Positions 16,401 through 20,791 of a stretch of 21,699 nucleotides of DNA are shown here, piece by piece. Position 1 is the stretch's first letter. Each line of letters starts with the position of its first letter. The position numbers and the translations under genes are program-made. Origin of the DNA: a virus; IMG/VR virus record IMGVR_UViG_3300037963_000714, positions 4,113-25,811 of that record. The stretch is one strand, 5' to 3'. Under the pieces are notes generated by a model. The model ran no database searches. It had not been told where the DNA came from and worked only from the letters and a program-made list of their open reading frames with translations.

Positions 16401-16438
16401 TTACGGTAACCTCTGGGTGTACTTGGACTGTTGTCTGA
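13436..16438 (+). CDS. Large repetitive tail fibre protein, 1000 aa
   Basis: The N-terminus MANTIKHKRGSGSNPTASDL with LEVGELAIRTDTG is a short docking domain. Residues 59-381 are about 19 units of 17 residues with consensus N-x-x-I-G-x-x-A-L-x-x-N-T-T-G-x-x, like the beta-roll heads of trimeric adhesins. Residues about 435-935 carry seven spaced (E)RMRIDSSGxVGIGTxSP motifs linking beta-rich segments. The end, DQNISADYSITSGSN then GPITIDSGVTVTVTSGCTWTVV, is a terminal motif I recall from marine phage fibres. No S74 autoprotease is seen, so folding may need the separate chaperone. GAGG at 13426-13429, 6 bases before the ATG, is the ribosome site. It is probably a long side or tip fibre that binds the host surface. 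Confidence 0.87.
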   Translation: MANTIKHKRGSGSNPTASDLEVGELAIRTDTGVVFTKKDDNSVAEVAGGVANNSDQSESIGLGPNALDSETSGTENTALGSSAGTAVTTGGSNVFLGRAAGLGLTTGNSNVIIGHDAAEDMTSQSSCVILGRQAGQNTTADSQILIGLNAGRKQSGHAGNIIIGHEALSQQTGTAERITCIGFESQKSNNGGDDNTSVGYHTILNNTTGSGNSAFGSYALRSNTTGTYNVATGYYALYDNTTGEKNVAIGNLALQNNTTGQLNVAIGSEALNNATETYWNIGIGDRALLDCSSGWLNIGIGLKAAENLTSGQRNIVLGESAAPDLTTGDNNICIGKESGDSLTTGDNNIILGLESQPSSATVSNEITLGNSSINSLRIPGLQSGATDGQVLTYSSSNGNITLADASSGSADKITEGNTEAEVVDTGSDGHFKVTTEGTERLRVDSSGRVGIGTDSPEEILHIAAASETVGSRDGVLLQSTSSAAADTGLPIVFTADVGGGFTNYGLASIAGRKETGTVNGSDAAGYLQFATSSTGGSVSEAMRIDSSGHVGIGTTPNDVDSIGRALNIASSTGGAIYLQDTDSLTGKFAAISYNGSTARLQIHAHHSSSFIDLGTNGTERMRIDSSGNVGIGTSSPDSNLVVKGSSGDVEFKLLTHNGISQSRILFADNTAVDGVITYDHNDRKLLIGAGTSTPTDGDLTIDSSGRIGVGTSSPSVELSIAGSDPQLCIWEGSDGDSSSKVQLGTGTTQGFINIQKGDGTRTVQINSDGDSFFNGGDIGIGTDNPTDNLHVYDSGFAGVVIQSGRSSGTIGGLILQDSSGNNKANVYGEVGGELVLGTDGNERMRIDSSGHVSIGTTTATTGRNITMAADTDAGIQITGADAGTNAYITATPGSNAATYIGNTNSRNLHFTVGGNTATKMCIESSGNVGIGTTSPSEKLDVNGSILAERIRLTGAIYENDQNISADYSITSGSNAMSAGPITIDSGVTVTVTSGCTWTVV
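13610..14578 (+). repeat. 51-bp coding repeats: 19 units of a 17-residue adhesin-like motif
   Basis: Nearly every unit is exactly 17 codons. The best preserved are in the middle, for example NVATGYYALYDNTTGEK, NVAIGNLALQNNTTGQL and NVAIGSEALNNATETYW in succession. Units near residues 110-180 are degenerate and vary by a residue. At DNA level, neighbouring units share runs such as aacgtagccat(t/c)ggc. One turn of a beta-roll per unit is the likely structure. Confidence 0.8.
14750..16235 (+). repeat. Seven dispersed RIDSSGxVGIGT motifs in the large fibre
   Basis: Copies of a motif of about 45 bases encoding (E)R(M/L)RIDSSG(N/H/R)VGIGT(S/D)SP occur near 14750, 15054, 15290, 15524, 15730 (degenerate), 15959 and 16191. 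Spacing is about 200-300 bases. Each begins a short beta segment of the fibre shaft. The same motif is common in phage and bacterial fibre-like proteins. It could serve as homology for gain or loss of shaft segments. Confidence 0.75.
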
Positions 16439-16441
16439 CTC

Positions 16442-16753
16442 ATGGCCATTACCACCACCTGGAATATCACACAGCTAGATCGAGAAACTGCTGACGGTTT
16501 TGTTTTCACCGCTCACTACACCGTTGACTCATCAGACGGTACTTATGCTTCTAACGCTTATGGCAGCGTTGGTTTTGAGCGCCCTGAGACATTGATTCCT
16601 TATGCAGACCTGACCAAAGAAGTCGTTATTGGCTGGGTCAAGGAAGCAATCGGCGGTGCTGATAAGGTTGCAGAAATTGAATCAGCCTTGCAAGCATTGC
16701 TTGGTGAGCAAAAGTCTCCAACCAAAGCCAGTGGAATGCCTTGGGTTAAATGA
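16442..16753 (+). CDS. DUF7936-like conserved phage protein, 103 aa
   Basis: The protein MAITTTWNITQLDRETADGF, VFTAHYTVDSSDGTYASNAYG, IPYADLTKEVVIGWVKE and ending EQKSPTKASGMPWVK matches, from memory, a small conserved protein (DUF7936) found beside tail fibre genes of marine and T4-like cyanophages. The first half is beta-rich and the second half helical. There is no signal peptide. It follows the large fibre by three bases and its stop overlaps the next small gene as ATGA. Function is unknown; a virion or fibre accessory role is inferred from its constant place. Confidence 0.78.
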   Translation: MAITTTWNITQLDRETADGFVFTAHYTVDSSDGTYASNAYGSVGFERPETLIPYADLTKEVVIGWVKEAIGGADKVAEIESALQALLGEQKSPTKASGMPWVK

Positions 16754-16923
16754 CTCGTCCCGACCCAATGATCCCCTGTAAGCCTGGGGCGGAGGATTTA
16801 GAAGCGATGGCCAATCGAGTGCTCTGGCTGGATCAGCTTTACGTGCTTGATGGCCGGGACAATCCTGACCATGAAATGCACGGTGTCTACACTGGCCTCG
16901 CTATTAAATACCAGAACCAATGA
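16750..16923 (+). CDS. Small hypothetical protein, 57 aa
   Basis: This short gene is framed by ATGA overlaps at both ends, which is the main evidence that it is real. It opens MTRPDPMIPCKPGAEDLEAM, continues ANRVLWLDQLYVLDGRDNPDH and ends HGVYTGLAIKYQNQ. The YVLDGRDxPDHxxHGxYTGL segment looks conserved in style (acidic, His-containing) and I recall similar short proteins in cyanophages. There is no membrane segment or signal peptide. No function can be assigned. Confidence 0.7.
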   Translation: MTRPDPMIPCKPGAEDLEAMANRVLWLDQLYVLDGRDNPDHEMHGVYTGLAIKYQNQ

Positions 16924-17108
16924 TCAGATTGGCTGCAGCAACACTGTTGGGCTTGGGGCTTGCTTTTGGTTCTGCTGCTTTGTCGCACCACAAGTATGTG
17001 CCAAGTACATCAGTGGACATGACAGAAAATGGACACCTCACGACTACCGAAAATGCAGAAAGCAAGTACGGTAGTCACGGAAAAAACGTACCCCACGTTC
17101 AACAATGA
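16920..17108 (+). CDS. Small exported His-containing protein, 62 aa
   Basis: The gene starts in an ATGA overlap with the 57-aa gene and ends in one with the beta-barrel gene. Residues 1-21 (MIRLAAATLLGLGLAFGSAA) form a good Sec signal peptide, with possible cleavage after Ala-Leu-Ser near residue 22. The mature part is about 40 residues, polar and rich in His (HHKY, GHL, SHGK, PHVQQ), with no cysteine. Coupling to the mini outer-membrane protein suggests that both act in the periplasm or outer membrane. It is a hypothetical protein with no recognised family. Confidence 0.68.
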   Translation: MIRLAAATLLGLGLAFGSAALSHHKYVPSTSVDMTENGHLTTTENAESKYGSHGKNVPHVQQ

Positions 17109-17470
17109 TCAAAAAGATTGTTTTTGGTGCAGCCGCTGGCGCTCTTGCCTTGGCTCCCCTCTCTGCAGTCGCAGGCCCCTACGCCAACATTGAGGCCAAC
17201 GCAGGATGGGCAGGCAGTGACTATGTGGGAGCAACCACAGACCTGCACGTAGGTTGGGAAGGCTCTGATGGTCCTTACAGCTACTACCTGCAGGCTGGGC
17301 CAGCTGTTGTCTCACCTGACGGCGGCGACACTGAGCTTGAGTTCTCCGGCAAAGTTGGCGGCGCTGTTGCTGCCTCTGATTCTCTTTCTGTCTACGGAGA
17401 AATTTCAGGCATCACTGGAGATGTTGTGAACAGCTACGGCGGTAAAGCTGGCGTCAAGTTCCTGTTCTGA
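17105..17470 (+). CDS. Phage-encoded outer-membrane beta-barrel-like protein, 121 aa
   Basis: A Sec signal peptide (residues 1-23, ending LSAVAG) is followed by about 98 residues of alternating aromatic/hydrophobic and small polar residues. Roughly six strands are visible: YANIEANAGW, DLHVGWEG, YSYYLQAGPAVV, ELEFSGKVGGAVAA, LSVYGEISG and GGKAGVKFLF. The chain ends in Phe, as most BAM-inserted outer-membrane proteins do. A six-strand unit is small, so it may oligomerise or be a periplasmic sheet. I recall related proteins in marine cyanophages. By analogy with lambda Lom, a phage protein placed in the host outer membrane might change adsorption or exclude other phages; this is not shown here. 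It is the last gene before a terminator. Confidence 0.75.
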   Translation: MIKKIVFGAAAGALALAPLSAVAGPYANIEANAGWAGSDYVGATTDLHVGWEGSDGPYSYYLQAGPAVVSPDGGDTELEFSGKVGGAVAASDSLSVYGEISGITGDVVNSYGGKAGVKFLF

Positions 17471-17505
17471 TTAGTCTGCTAGAGCGGACCTGAACACACC
17501 CGCAG

Positions 17506-17541
17506 CCCTCTTCAGTCTCACACCAGCTGAAGAGGGTTTTT
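17506..17541 (+). terminator. Rho-independent terminator ending the tail operon
   Basis: A perfect 10-bp stem, CCCTCTTCAG at 17506-17515 and CTGAAGAGGG at 17527-17536, encloses an 11-base loop and runs directly into five T residues (17537-17541). It lies 35 bases after the beta-barrel stop and points along the plus strand, so it should end the long transcript covering the tail and fibre genes. The opposite strand lacks a comparable T run. Confidence 0.92.
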
Positions 17542-17554
17542 ACTGGAGACAATT

Positions 17555-17794
17555 ATGCAGAAGTATCTGAACATCCTCGGTGCTGCTGGTTTTATCCTTG
17601 CTGCTGCCAACACAACGCTGCTTGTGGTTGCTGTGGTGCGTGGTCCGGCGCTTGTCGAAGAAAACCTGGACAGGATTCAGGCGCTGATGATTGAAAAGAT
17701 GCACGAAACGCTCAGCGACTCCGTGACTGAGGCAATGCCCAGCCAGGTCAAAGAGCTGATGCCTAGCGCCACTGGACCTGCGATTCCGTTCTAG
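17555..17794 (+). CDS. Single-span membrane protein, 79 aa
   Basis: This is the first gene after the terminator. GGAG at 17545-17548 is 6 bases before the ATG. Residues 6-30 (NILGAAGFILAAANTTLLVVAVV) form one membrane helix; the rest is an amphipathic helix (EENLDRIQALMIEKMHETLSD) and a tail ending MPSATGPAIPF. I recall very similar proteins (MQKYLNILGAA start, TGPAxP end) preceding the MPEIRT protein in marine cyanophages, so the pair seems conserved. The function is unknown. The stop TAG shares its last G with the next GTG start. Confidence 0.75.
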   Translation: MQKYLNILGAAGFILAAANTTLLVVAVVRGPALVEENLDRIQALMIEKMHETLSDSVTEAMPSQVKELMPSATGPAIPF

Positions 17795-18408
17795 TGCCTG
17801 AGATTCGCACTATTGGGATCAGCGACATTCGGGTTTGGGACGGAATCCCTGCAATGTCTGTTCCAAAAGCACCGCCTGTCACGGTCAATATCGGCGTGCC
17901 GGTTATTGACATGCCTGCCTTCAACCCAATGGATTACAGGCCGGACAAGTTAACGGTAGATCCTGAGCCCGTCTTGCCGAACCCTCCCAGTACGCCAACA
18001 CCACCAGCGCCAACGCCACCCACGCTGCCACCTGCGAAAGCTGCTGCTGTCGATGTAGATCCAAGATGTCCTCCCCTTCGTGCGAAGGAGGTGGGAACGC
18101 TTGTCCAAAATGGTTCAAAAAGAATTGCGGGCTACGAGATACAAGACGGTAAATGCGTCGTCCTGTATGAAGAGATCAAGTTGCCTGAACAAGTCATAGC
18201 AGCAATTCCATCGTTGCCGCAGGTGACGACTGTAGGGGTTACCGCTGCTGTTGGTGTGACTGCTGGTTTAGCAACGCCGCTACTGCTTAAGGCTGTGAAA
18301 CCTGCTGTGAAGAAGATCGCGAAGAAGATCCAGGGTTTGTTGGGACGTAAGGCGAAACCGGTAAGCGTATTTGAGAGGAGGCAGGCGCAACGGGCGGCGC
18401 GGAAATAG
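17794..18408 (+). CDS. Pro-rich membrane protein of the MPEIRT type, 204 aa
   Basis: Residues 1-50 (MPEIRTIGISDIRVWDGIPA, NIGVPVIDMPAFNPMDY) are a conserved beta-type head that I recall from marine cyanophages. Residues 57-80 are a Pro-rich linker (PNPPSTPTPPAPTPP). Residues 90-140 are a small domain with C92 and C121 and the motif VGTLVxNGSKRIAGYEIQDGKCV. Residues 143-168 are hydrophobic (a probable membrane helix), followed by a strongly basic tail. The GTG start overlaps the upstream stop by one base. The last 122 bases overlap the minus-strand gene tail-to-tail. A perfect AAGGAGGT lies inside the gene at 18085-18092. The protein probably spans the envelope or sits in the virion; function unknown. 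Confidence 0.78.
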   Translation: MPEIRTIGISDIRVWDGIPAMSVPKAPPVTVNIGVPVIDMPAFNPMDYRPDKLTVDPEPVLPNPPSTPTPPAPTPPTLPPAKAAAVDVDPRCPPLRAKEVGTLVQNGSKRIAGYEIQDGKCVVLYEEIKLPEQVIAAIPSLPQVTTVGVTAAVGVTAGLATPLLLKAVKPAVKKIAKKIQGLLGRKAKPVSVFERRQAQRAARK

Positions 18409-19183
18409 CGTGTCTATGCGGCAAAACTTGCCCTGGCTTTGGCTTGATCATTACGTCAGCGCAAACAGCAAAGTAAGGCGACTTGGGATGAAACTCGATG
18501 CCTTTTAGCTTTAGTTCGCCGCAGTTCTTGAGCCTGGCGATTTCATACTCAAGCCGCTTTGTCTCTACAACTTGTTGATGCAGGCGGATGTTGGCATCAA
18601 CCATCGCTTTGCAGCGTTCTTGCAGGCCACCATCTAGAGGAATTGTTGCCTGGATCGACAAACCACCTGACCAGTTGTGAGTGTCTTTTTGACCTGTCCT
18701 GGTGGGCATTGTGTAGAGGACTCGTCCAGGATTGTCGAGTACCCCATCCTCATCAAGATCAGAAAGATCATATACAGGCTCAGGAAAGGTATCCACGTAC
18801 GGAAGCTGATAGCTTTTCGACCTGTTGACATAAGGAGTGACCGTAAGGGTTGGGCCTTGGCATTGAATGCCGTTGCCATAGGTATTCTGGAACGCTGCGC
18901 TGGGCGCAATCATTACCGCTTGATTTGTGACGCTGCCAGAACTGGTTGCGGTTGGAGCGGCAGTGGCAGACACACCACCGATTGTTTCGGCGTTAGCTGG
19001 TGACGCTAAGACTACTGCGAGAAGGTAGAGATAGTGTCTGTGATTTGCTCGATTTCGGTGACGCGCTGGATGGTGGTCACATTGCTGAGCCCTGGCCCTG
19101 AATAGGTCTCTACCAGCTGGAACGCACCACCGGGATTGGTGATTTTCCAGCTTGGCTTGTTGTTGACGTCTAGGGCTGACCAT
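18287..19183 (-). CDS. Exported conserved cyanophage protein with Ca-loop-like motif; start uncertain
   Basis: The convincing product begins with a signal peptide, YLYLLAVVLASPANA (residues 51-65 of this frame, about 19033-18989), then ETIGGVSATAAPTATSSGSV and IQCQGPTLTVTPYV. DLDEDGVLDNPG (residues 143-153) resembles an EF-hand or thrombospondin-type calcium loop. Residues 185-222 are helical (LQERCKAMVDANIRLHQQVV, then RLEYEIARLKNCGEL), followed by FHPKSPYFAVCADV and LPHRH. The last 40 residues are Ser/Pro-rich. I recall this family in marine cyanophages. The only canonical in-frame start before the signal peptide is ATG 19183, which adds about 50 unlikely residues read across the upstream gene. 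A GTG at 18973 would remove the signal peptide. The gene overlaps the plus-strand Pro-rich gene by 122 bp. Confidence 0.75.
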   Translation of the reverse strand: MVSPRRQQQAKLENHQSRWCVPAGRDLFRARAQQCDHHPARHRNRANHRHYLYLLAVVLASPANAETIGGVSATAAPTATSSGSVTNQAVMIAPSAAFQNTYGNGIQCQGPTLTVTPYVNRSKSYQLPYVDTFPEPVYDLSDLDEDGVLDNPGRVLYTMPTRTGQKDTHNWSGGLSIQATIPLDGGLQERCKAMVDANIRLHQQVVETKRLEYEIARLKNCGELKLKGIEFHPKSPYFAVCADVMIKPKPGQVLPHRHAISAPPVAPASSQIRLPVSPYVPTNPGSSSRSSSQQVSQP

Positions 19184-19437
19184 CCATTTACTGTTGTTGT
19201 GCCTGGCGTAAGGCTTGCTCCACCGACGGGTTCAATGTTGGTGCCACTGACAGAGTATTGCCAGCCTGTGCCGTATGACTCGCTGACAATTGTTTCAGTG
19301 ACCTTACTGCTTGTTTCTGTATGACTGGTCATCGAACCAGTTGAAAAATTGGGCACCACTGGAACGGATTGTGCCGGCTTGGCAAAAGCAAACGTTTCGC
19401 CTATTAGCCCGCACAACAGCAGAAGCAGAACACGCAT
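19012..19437 (-). CDS. Exported beta-rich protein, 141 aa
   Basis: The N-terminus MRVLLLLLCGLIGETFAFA is a signal peptide; the Cys at residue 9 sits in LLLCG, so a lipoprotein reading is possible but the lipobox is weak. The mature part has FSTGSMTSHTETSSKVTETI, GWQYSVSGTNIEP, PGGAFQLVETYSGPGLSN and a C-terminal TTIQRVTEIEQITDTISTFSQ. I recall this family (GSMTSHTExxSKVTE to FSQ) as conserved in marine cyanophages. The ATG shares one base with the upstream stop (TGATG). Parts resemble the 162-residue protein upstream, suggesting an ancient duplication. It probably acts in the periplasm, at the outer membrane or on the virion; function unknown. Confidence 0.8.
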   Translation of the reverse strand: MRVLLLLLCGLIGETFAFAKPAQSVPVVPNFSTGSMTSHTETSSKVTETIVSESYGTGWQYSVSGTNIEPVGGASLTPGTTTVNGWSALDVNNKPSWKITNPGGAFQLVETYSGPGLSNVTTIQRVTEIEQITDTISTFSQ

Positions 19438-19925
19438 CAGTCGATGGTGAGTTCAGTTACAAACTGGCCGATCGCAAGGGTGTTCGCTCCACCTGCTGTA
19501 ACCGTAAGTGCGCCTGCTGGTGACACTGTGCCCGCCAAGTCGCCAGCAGTTCCTGAAGCTGTGGACTGCAAGCTTGAGAAGTTAGGGACAGTGCCTGCAG
19601 TAATAGCTGATGTTGGGACGGCATCACCCTGCGTGTACGACTGACTGAAGCTAAAAGCGTTGCCAGGTGTGTCCTGCGTCACAGAGATTGTGCCTGGGGC
19701 GTAAACACCGGAAGTGATTGTGCCTGCTGAAATGGTGTTTGCTGTGGTGCCATCAGTTGTATCAACACCTGAGCCGCTGATGCTGAACGAGCTTCCGATG
19801 CGTTCTGCAGTTGTCATCGCGCCACCAACCTGGAGCGAAACACTGCTTTGGATTTTGTGATTTAGATCAGCGTGTGCTGCTGGGCCAAAAGCCAGCAACG
19901 TAACCAATGGCAGGAAGTGCTTCAT
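19437..19925 (-). CDS. Exported Ser/Thr/Gly-rich beta protein, 162 aa
   Basis: Residues 1-20 (MKHFLPLVTLLAFGPAAHA) form a clear Sec signal peptide cut before DLNHKI. The mature part is low in charge and rich in Thr, Ser, Gly and Ala, with repeated beta motifs: SFSISGSGVDTTDGTT, TISAGTITSGVYAPGTISV, TPGNAFSFSQSYTQGDAVP and GALTVTAGGANTLAIG. There is no cysteine. I recall similar proteins in the same place in marine cyanophages. An AGGAG sequence lies 8 bases before the ATG. Its start overlaps the preceding membrane-protein stop as ATGA, and its stop overlaps the next ATG. Function unknown; fibre-like or adhesive surface protein is possible. Confidence 0.8.
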   Translation of the reverse strand: MKHFLPLVTLLAFGPAAHADLNHKIQSSVSLQVGGAMTTAERIGSSFSISGSGVDTTDGTTANTISAGTITSGVYAPGTISVTQDTPGNAFSFSQSYTQGDAVPTSAITAGTVPNFSSLQSTASGTAGDLAGTVSPAGALTVTAGGANTLAIGQFVTELTID

Positions 19926-20176
19926 TTTGGTGGCTCCTTTAAATCAATCTTAGGTGGCTGTTTTTTCTGCTGGTTAGCAGTCTTGCGCTCAATACCAAAA
20001 GAGGCCATTGCCCCTGTAAGCAAACTAGCCACAAAAGTATTGTCCATTTTCATCTGAGGGAAGAAGCCCAGATAAGAGACAGTGAGCAATGTGGCGCTCC
20101 ATACCAAAACAGCGCATTTCACGATGTCCGCGATTGCAACGCCTTCTTTTTCTTGACTTTCTTGCGGTTCTGCCAT
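19922..20176 (-). CDS. Two-span small membrane protein, 84 aa (holin-like topology)
   Basis: The protein has an acidic N-terminus (MAEPQESQEKEG), a membrane helix at residues 16-39 (IADIVKCAVLVWSATLLTVSYLGFF), a short loop (PQMKMDN), a second weaker helix at 47-62 (TFVASLLTGAMASFG) and a basic Pro-rich tail. That size and topology fit class II holins, but no diagnostic family motif is seen; I recall similar proteins in cyanophages annotated only as hypothetical. I chose ATG 20176 because MAEPQExxEKEG is the conserved-looking start. The longer frame up to 20329 reads across the divergent gene. It is the first gene of the minus operon and overlaps the next as ATGA. Confidence 0.72.
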   Translation of the reverse strand: MAEPQESQEKEGVAIADIVKCAVLVWSATLLTVSYLGFFPQMKMDNTFVASLLTGAMASFGIERKTANQQKKQPPKIDLKEPPK

Positions 20177-20201
20177 GATGTACTTATGCCGAGGTCGAAG
20201 C
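20177..20201. promoter_or_regulatory. 25-bp divergent intergenic region
   Basis: Only 25 bases separate the two divergent start codons (minus ATG at 20176, plus ATG at 20202), so both promoters must overlap the opposite gene or the transcripts must begin far away. The plus ribosome site GAGG is at 20191-20194. A weak plus-strand promoter candidate is TTGACT at 20153-20158 with CATGAT at 20174-20179 (15-base spacing). No convincing minus-strand promoter was found. Confidence 0.35.
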
Positions 20202-20453
20202 ATGATTGAAGTCTGGGCGGCTGCCGCTGGTGCGTCAATCACCGTGGCTGGGCTTGGCATCACAGGACTAAAGCAGCAAAACCAACAGGGCAGAGACTCA
20301 CTGGTGCGCTTGACCGTTGCTGTGGACAACCTCAGCCGCCAGCTTGACGTGCTTCACACAGACATCAGAAGCGTCAATCAAGAGGTTTTCGCGAGGCTTG
20401 CCGAGCTTGAGGCATCAGTAGCGCGACTGGAAGGCCACGCAAACAGAAACTAG
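20202..20453 (+). CDS. Membrane-anchored coiled-coil protein, 83 aa
   Basis: A hydrophobic N-terminal helix (MIEVWAAAAGASITVAGLGI, residues 3-22) precedes a long polar helix (KQQNQQGRDSLVRLTVAVD, then LDVLHTDIRSVNQEVFARLAEL) that should form a coiled coil to residue 78. The layout resembles i-spanins or small phage membrane anchors, and I recall near-identical N-termini in marine cyanophages. ATG 20202 is preceded by GAGG at 7 bases; an in-frame ATG at 20175 would add nine residues overlapping the divergent gene and is less likely. Position next to the C39-like peptidase genes suggests involvement in lysis, not proven. Confidence 0.75.
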   Translation: MIEVWAAAAGASITVAGLGITGLKQQNQQGRDSLVRLTVAVDNLSRQLDVLHTDIRSVNQEVFARLAELEASVARLEGHANRN

Positions 20454-20477
20454 ACTTTTAGTAGTCGGACAACTCCA

Positions 20478-20648
20478 ATGTTCTTGATCCTGAAGCCAAT
20501 CCTTTTTCGGTTTTTGCGGTCTGAAAGTTTGAAGCGTTTGGTTGTAGACCTGATCAAGGCATACGCAAAGCGCTCTGACAACACGGTTGATGATTCTGTG
20601 GCAGCCTTTTTAGAAAAAAACTTGTTTCCGCCAACCAGTAACAAGTGA
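20478..20648 (+). CDS. Small basic protein, 56 aa
   Basis: MFLILKPILFRFLRSESLKR is followed by LVVDLIKAYAKRSDNTVDD and ends VAAFLEKNLFPPTSNK. The N-terminal 14 residues are hydrophobic and basic, enough for membrane association but short for a spanning helix. I recall cyanophage proteins with the same start (MFLxLxPILFRFLR) and end (NLFP). The stop overlaps the next GTG start (GTGA), supporting a real gene. No clear ribosome site precedes the ATG. Function unknown; its neighbours suggest the lysis region. Confidence 0.72.
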   Translation: MFLILKPILFRFLRSESLKRLVVDLIKAYAKRSDNTVDDSVAAFLEKNLFPPTSNK

Positions 20649-20791
20649 TCCGTAAGCGCGTCATCTTCACAGTGCTTCTGGGAGTGATGACGGTGCTATC
20701 TGGCGTGGTTTTGACTAGCGGTGGCTTAATTTATTACGCAGGTTTTCTTGATGGCAGCAAAGGTTGTGACGCGGCAGGATTAGAGCGATGA
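20645..20791 (+). CDS. Small single-span membrane protein, 48 aa
   Basis: This GTG-started gene overlaps the 56-aa stop (GTGA) and its own stop overlaps the peptidase ATG (ATGA), so it is linked into a coupled chain. The product MIRKRVIFTVLLGVMTVLSG continues VVLTSGGLIYYAGFLDGSKG and ends CDAAGLER. Residues 7-34 are one membrane helix behind a basic N-terminus, which places the C-terminus outside the cytoplasm. A single Cys at 41 lies too late for a lipobox. It could be a holin-like, pinholin-like or anchor protein; this is inferred from location only. Confidence 0.68.
   Translation: MIRKRVIFTVLLGVMTVLSGVVLTSGGLIYYAGFLDGSKGCDAAGLER

Noticed and set aside
8648-16438. Diversity-generating retroelement target in the fibre genes
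   Set aside because: No reverse transcriptase, template repeat or adenine-biased variable repeat was seen in the window.
18559-19003. Two plus-strand frames (89 and 108 codons) opposite the exported protein gene
   Set aside because: The minus strand here encodes a signal peptide and a conserved-looking protein; the plus frames have no ribosome site or coherent features.
20177-20329. Longer start for the two-span membrane protein
   Set aside because: The added 51 residues are read across the divergent membrane/coiled-coil gene and look like a shadow (many Cys, Pro and Ala).
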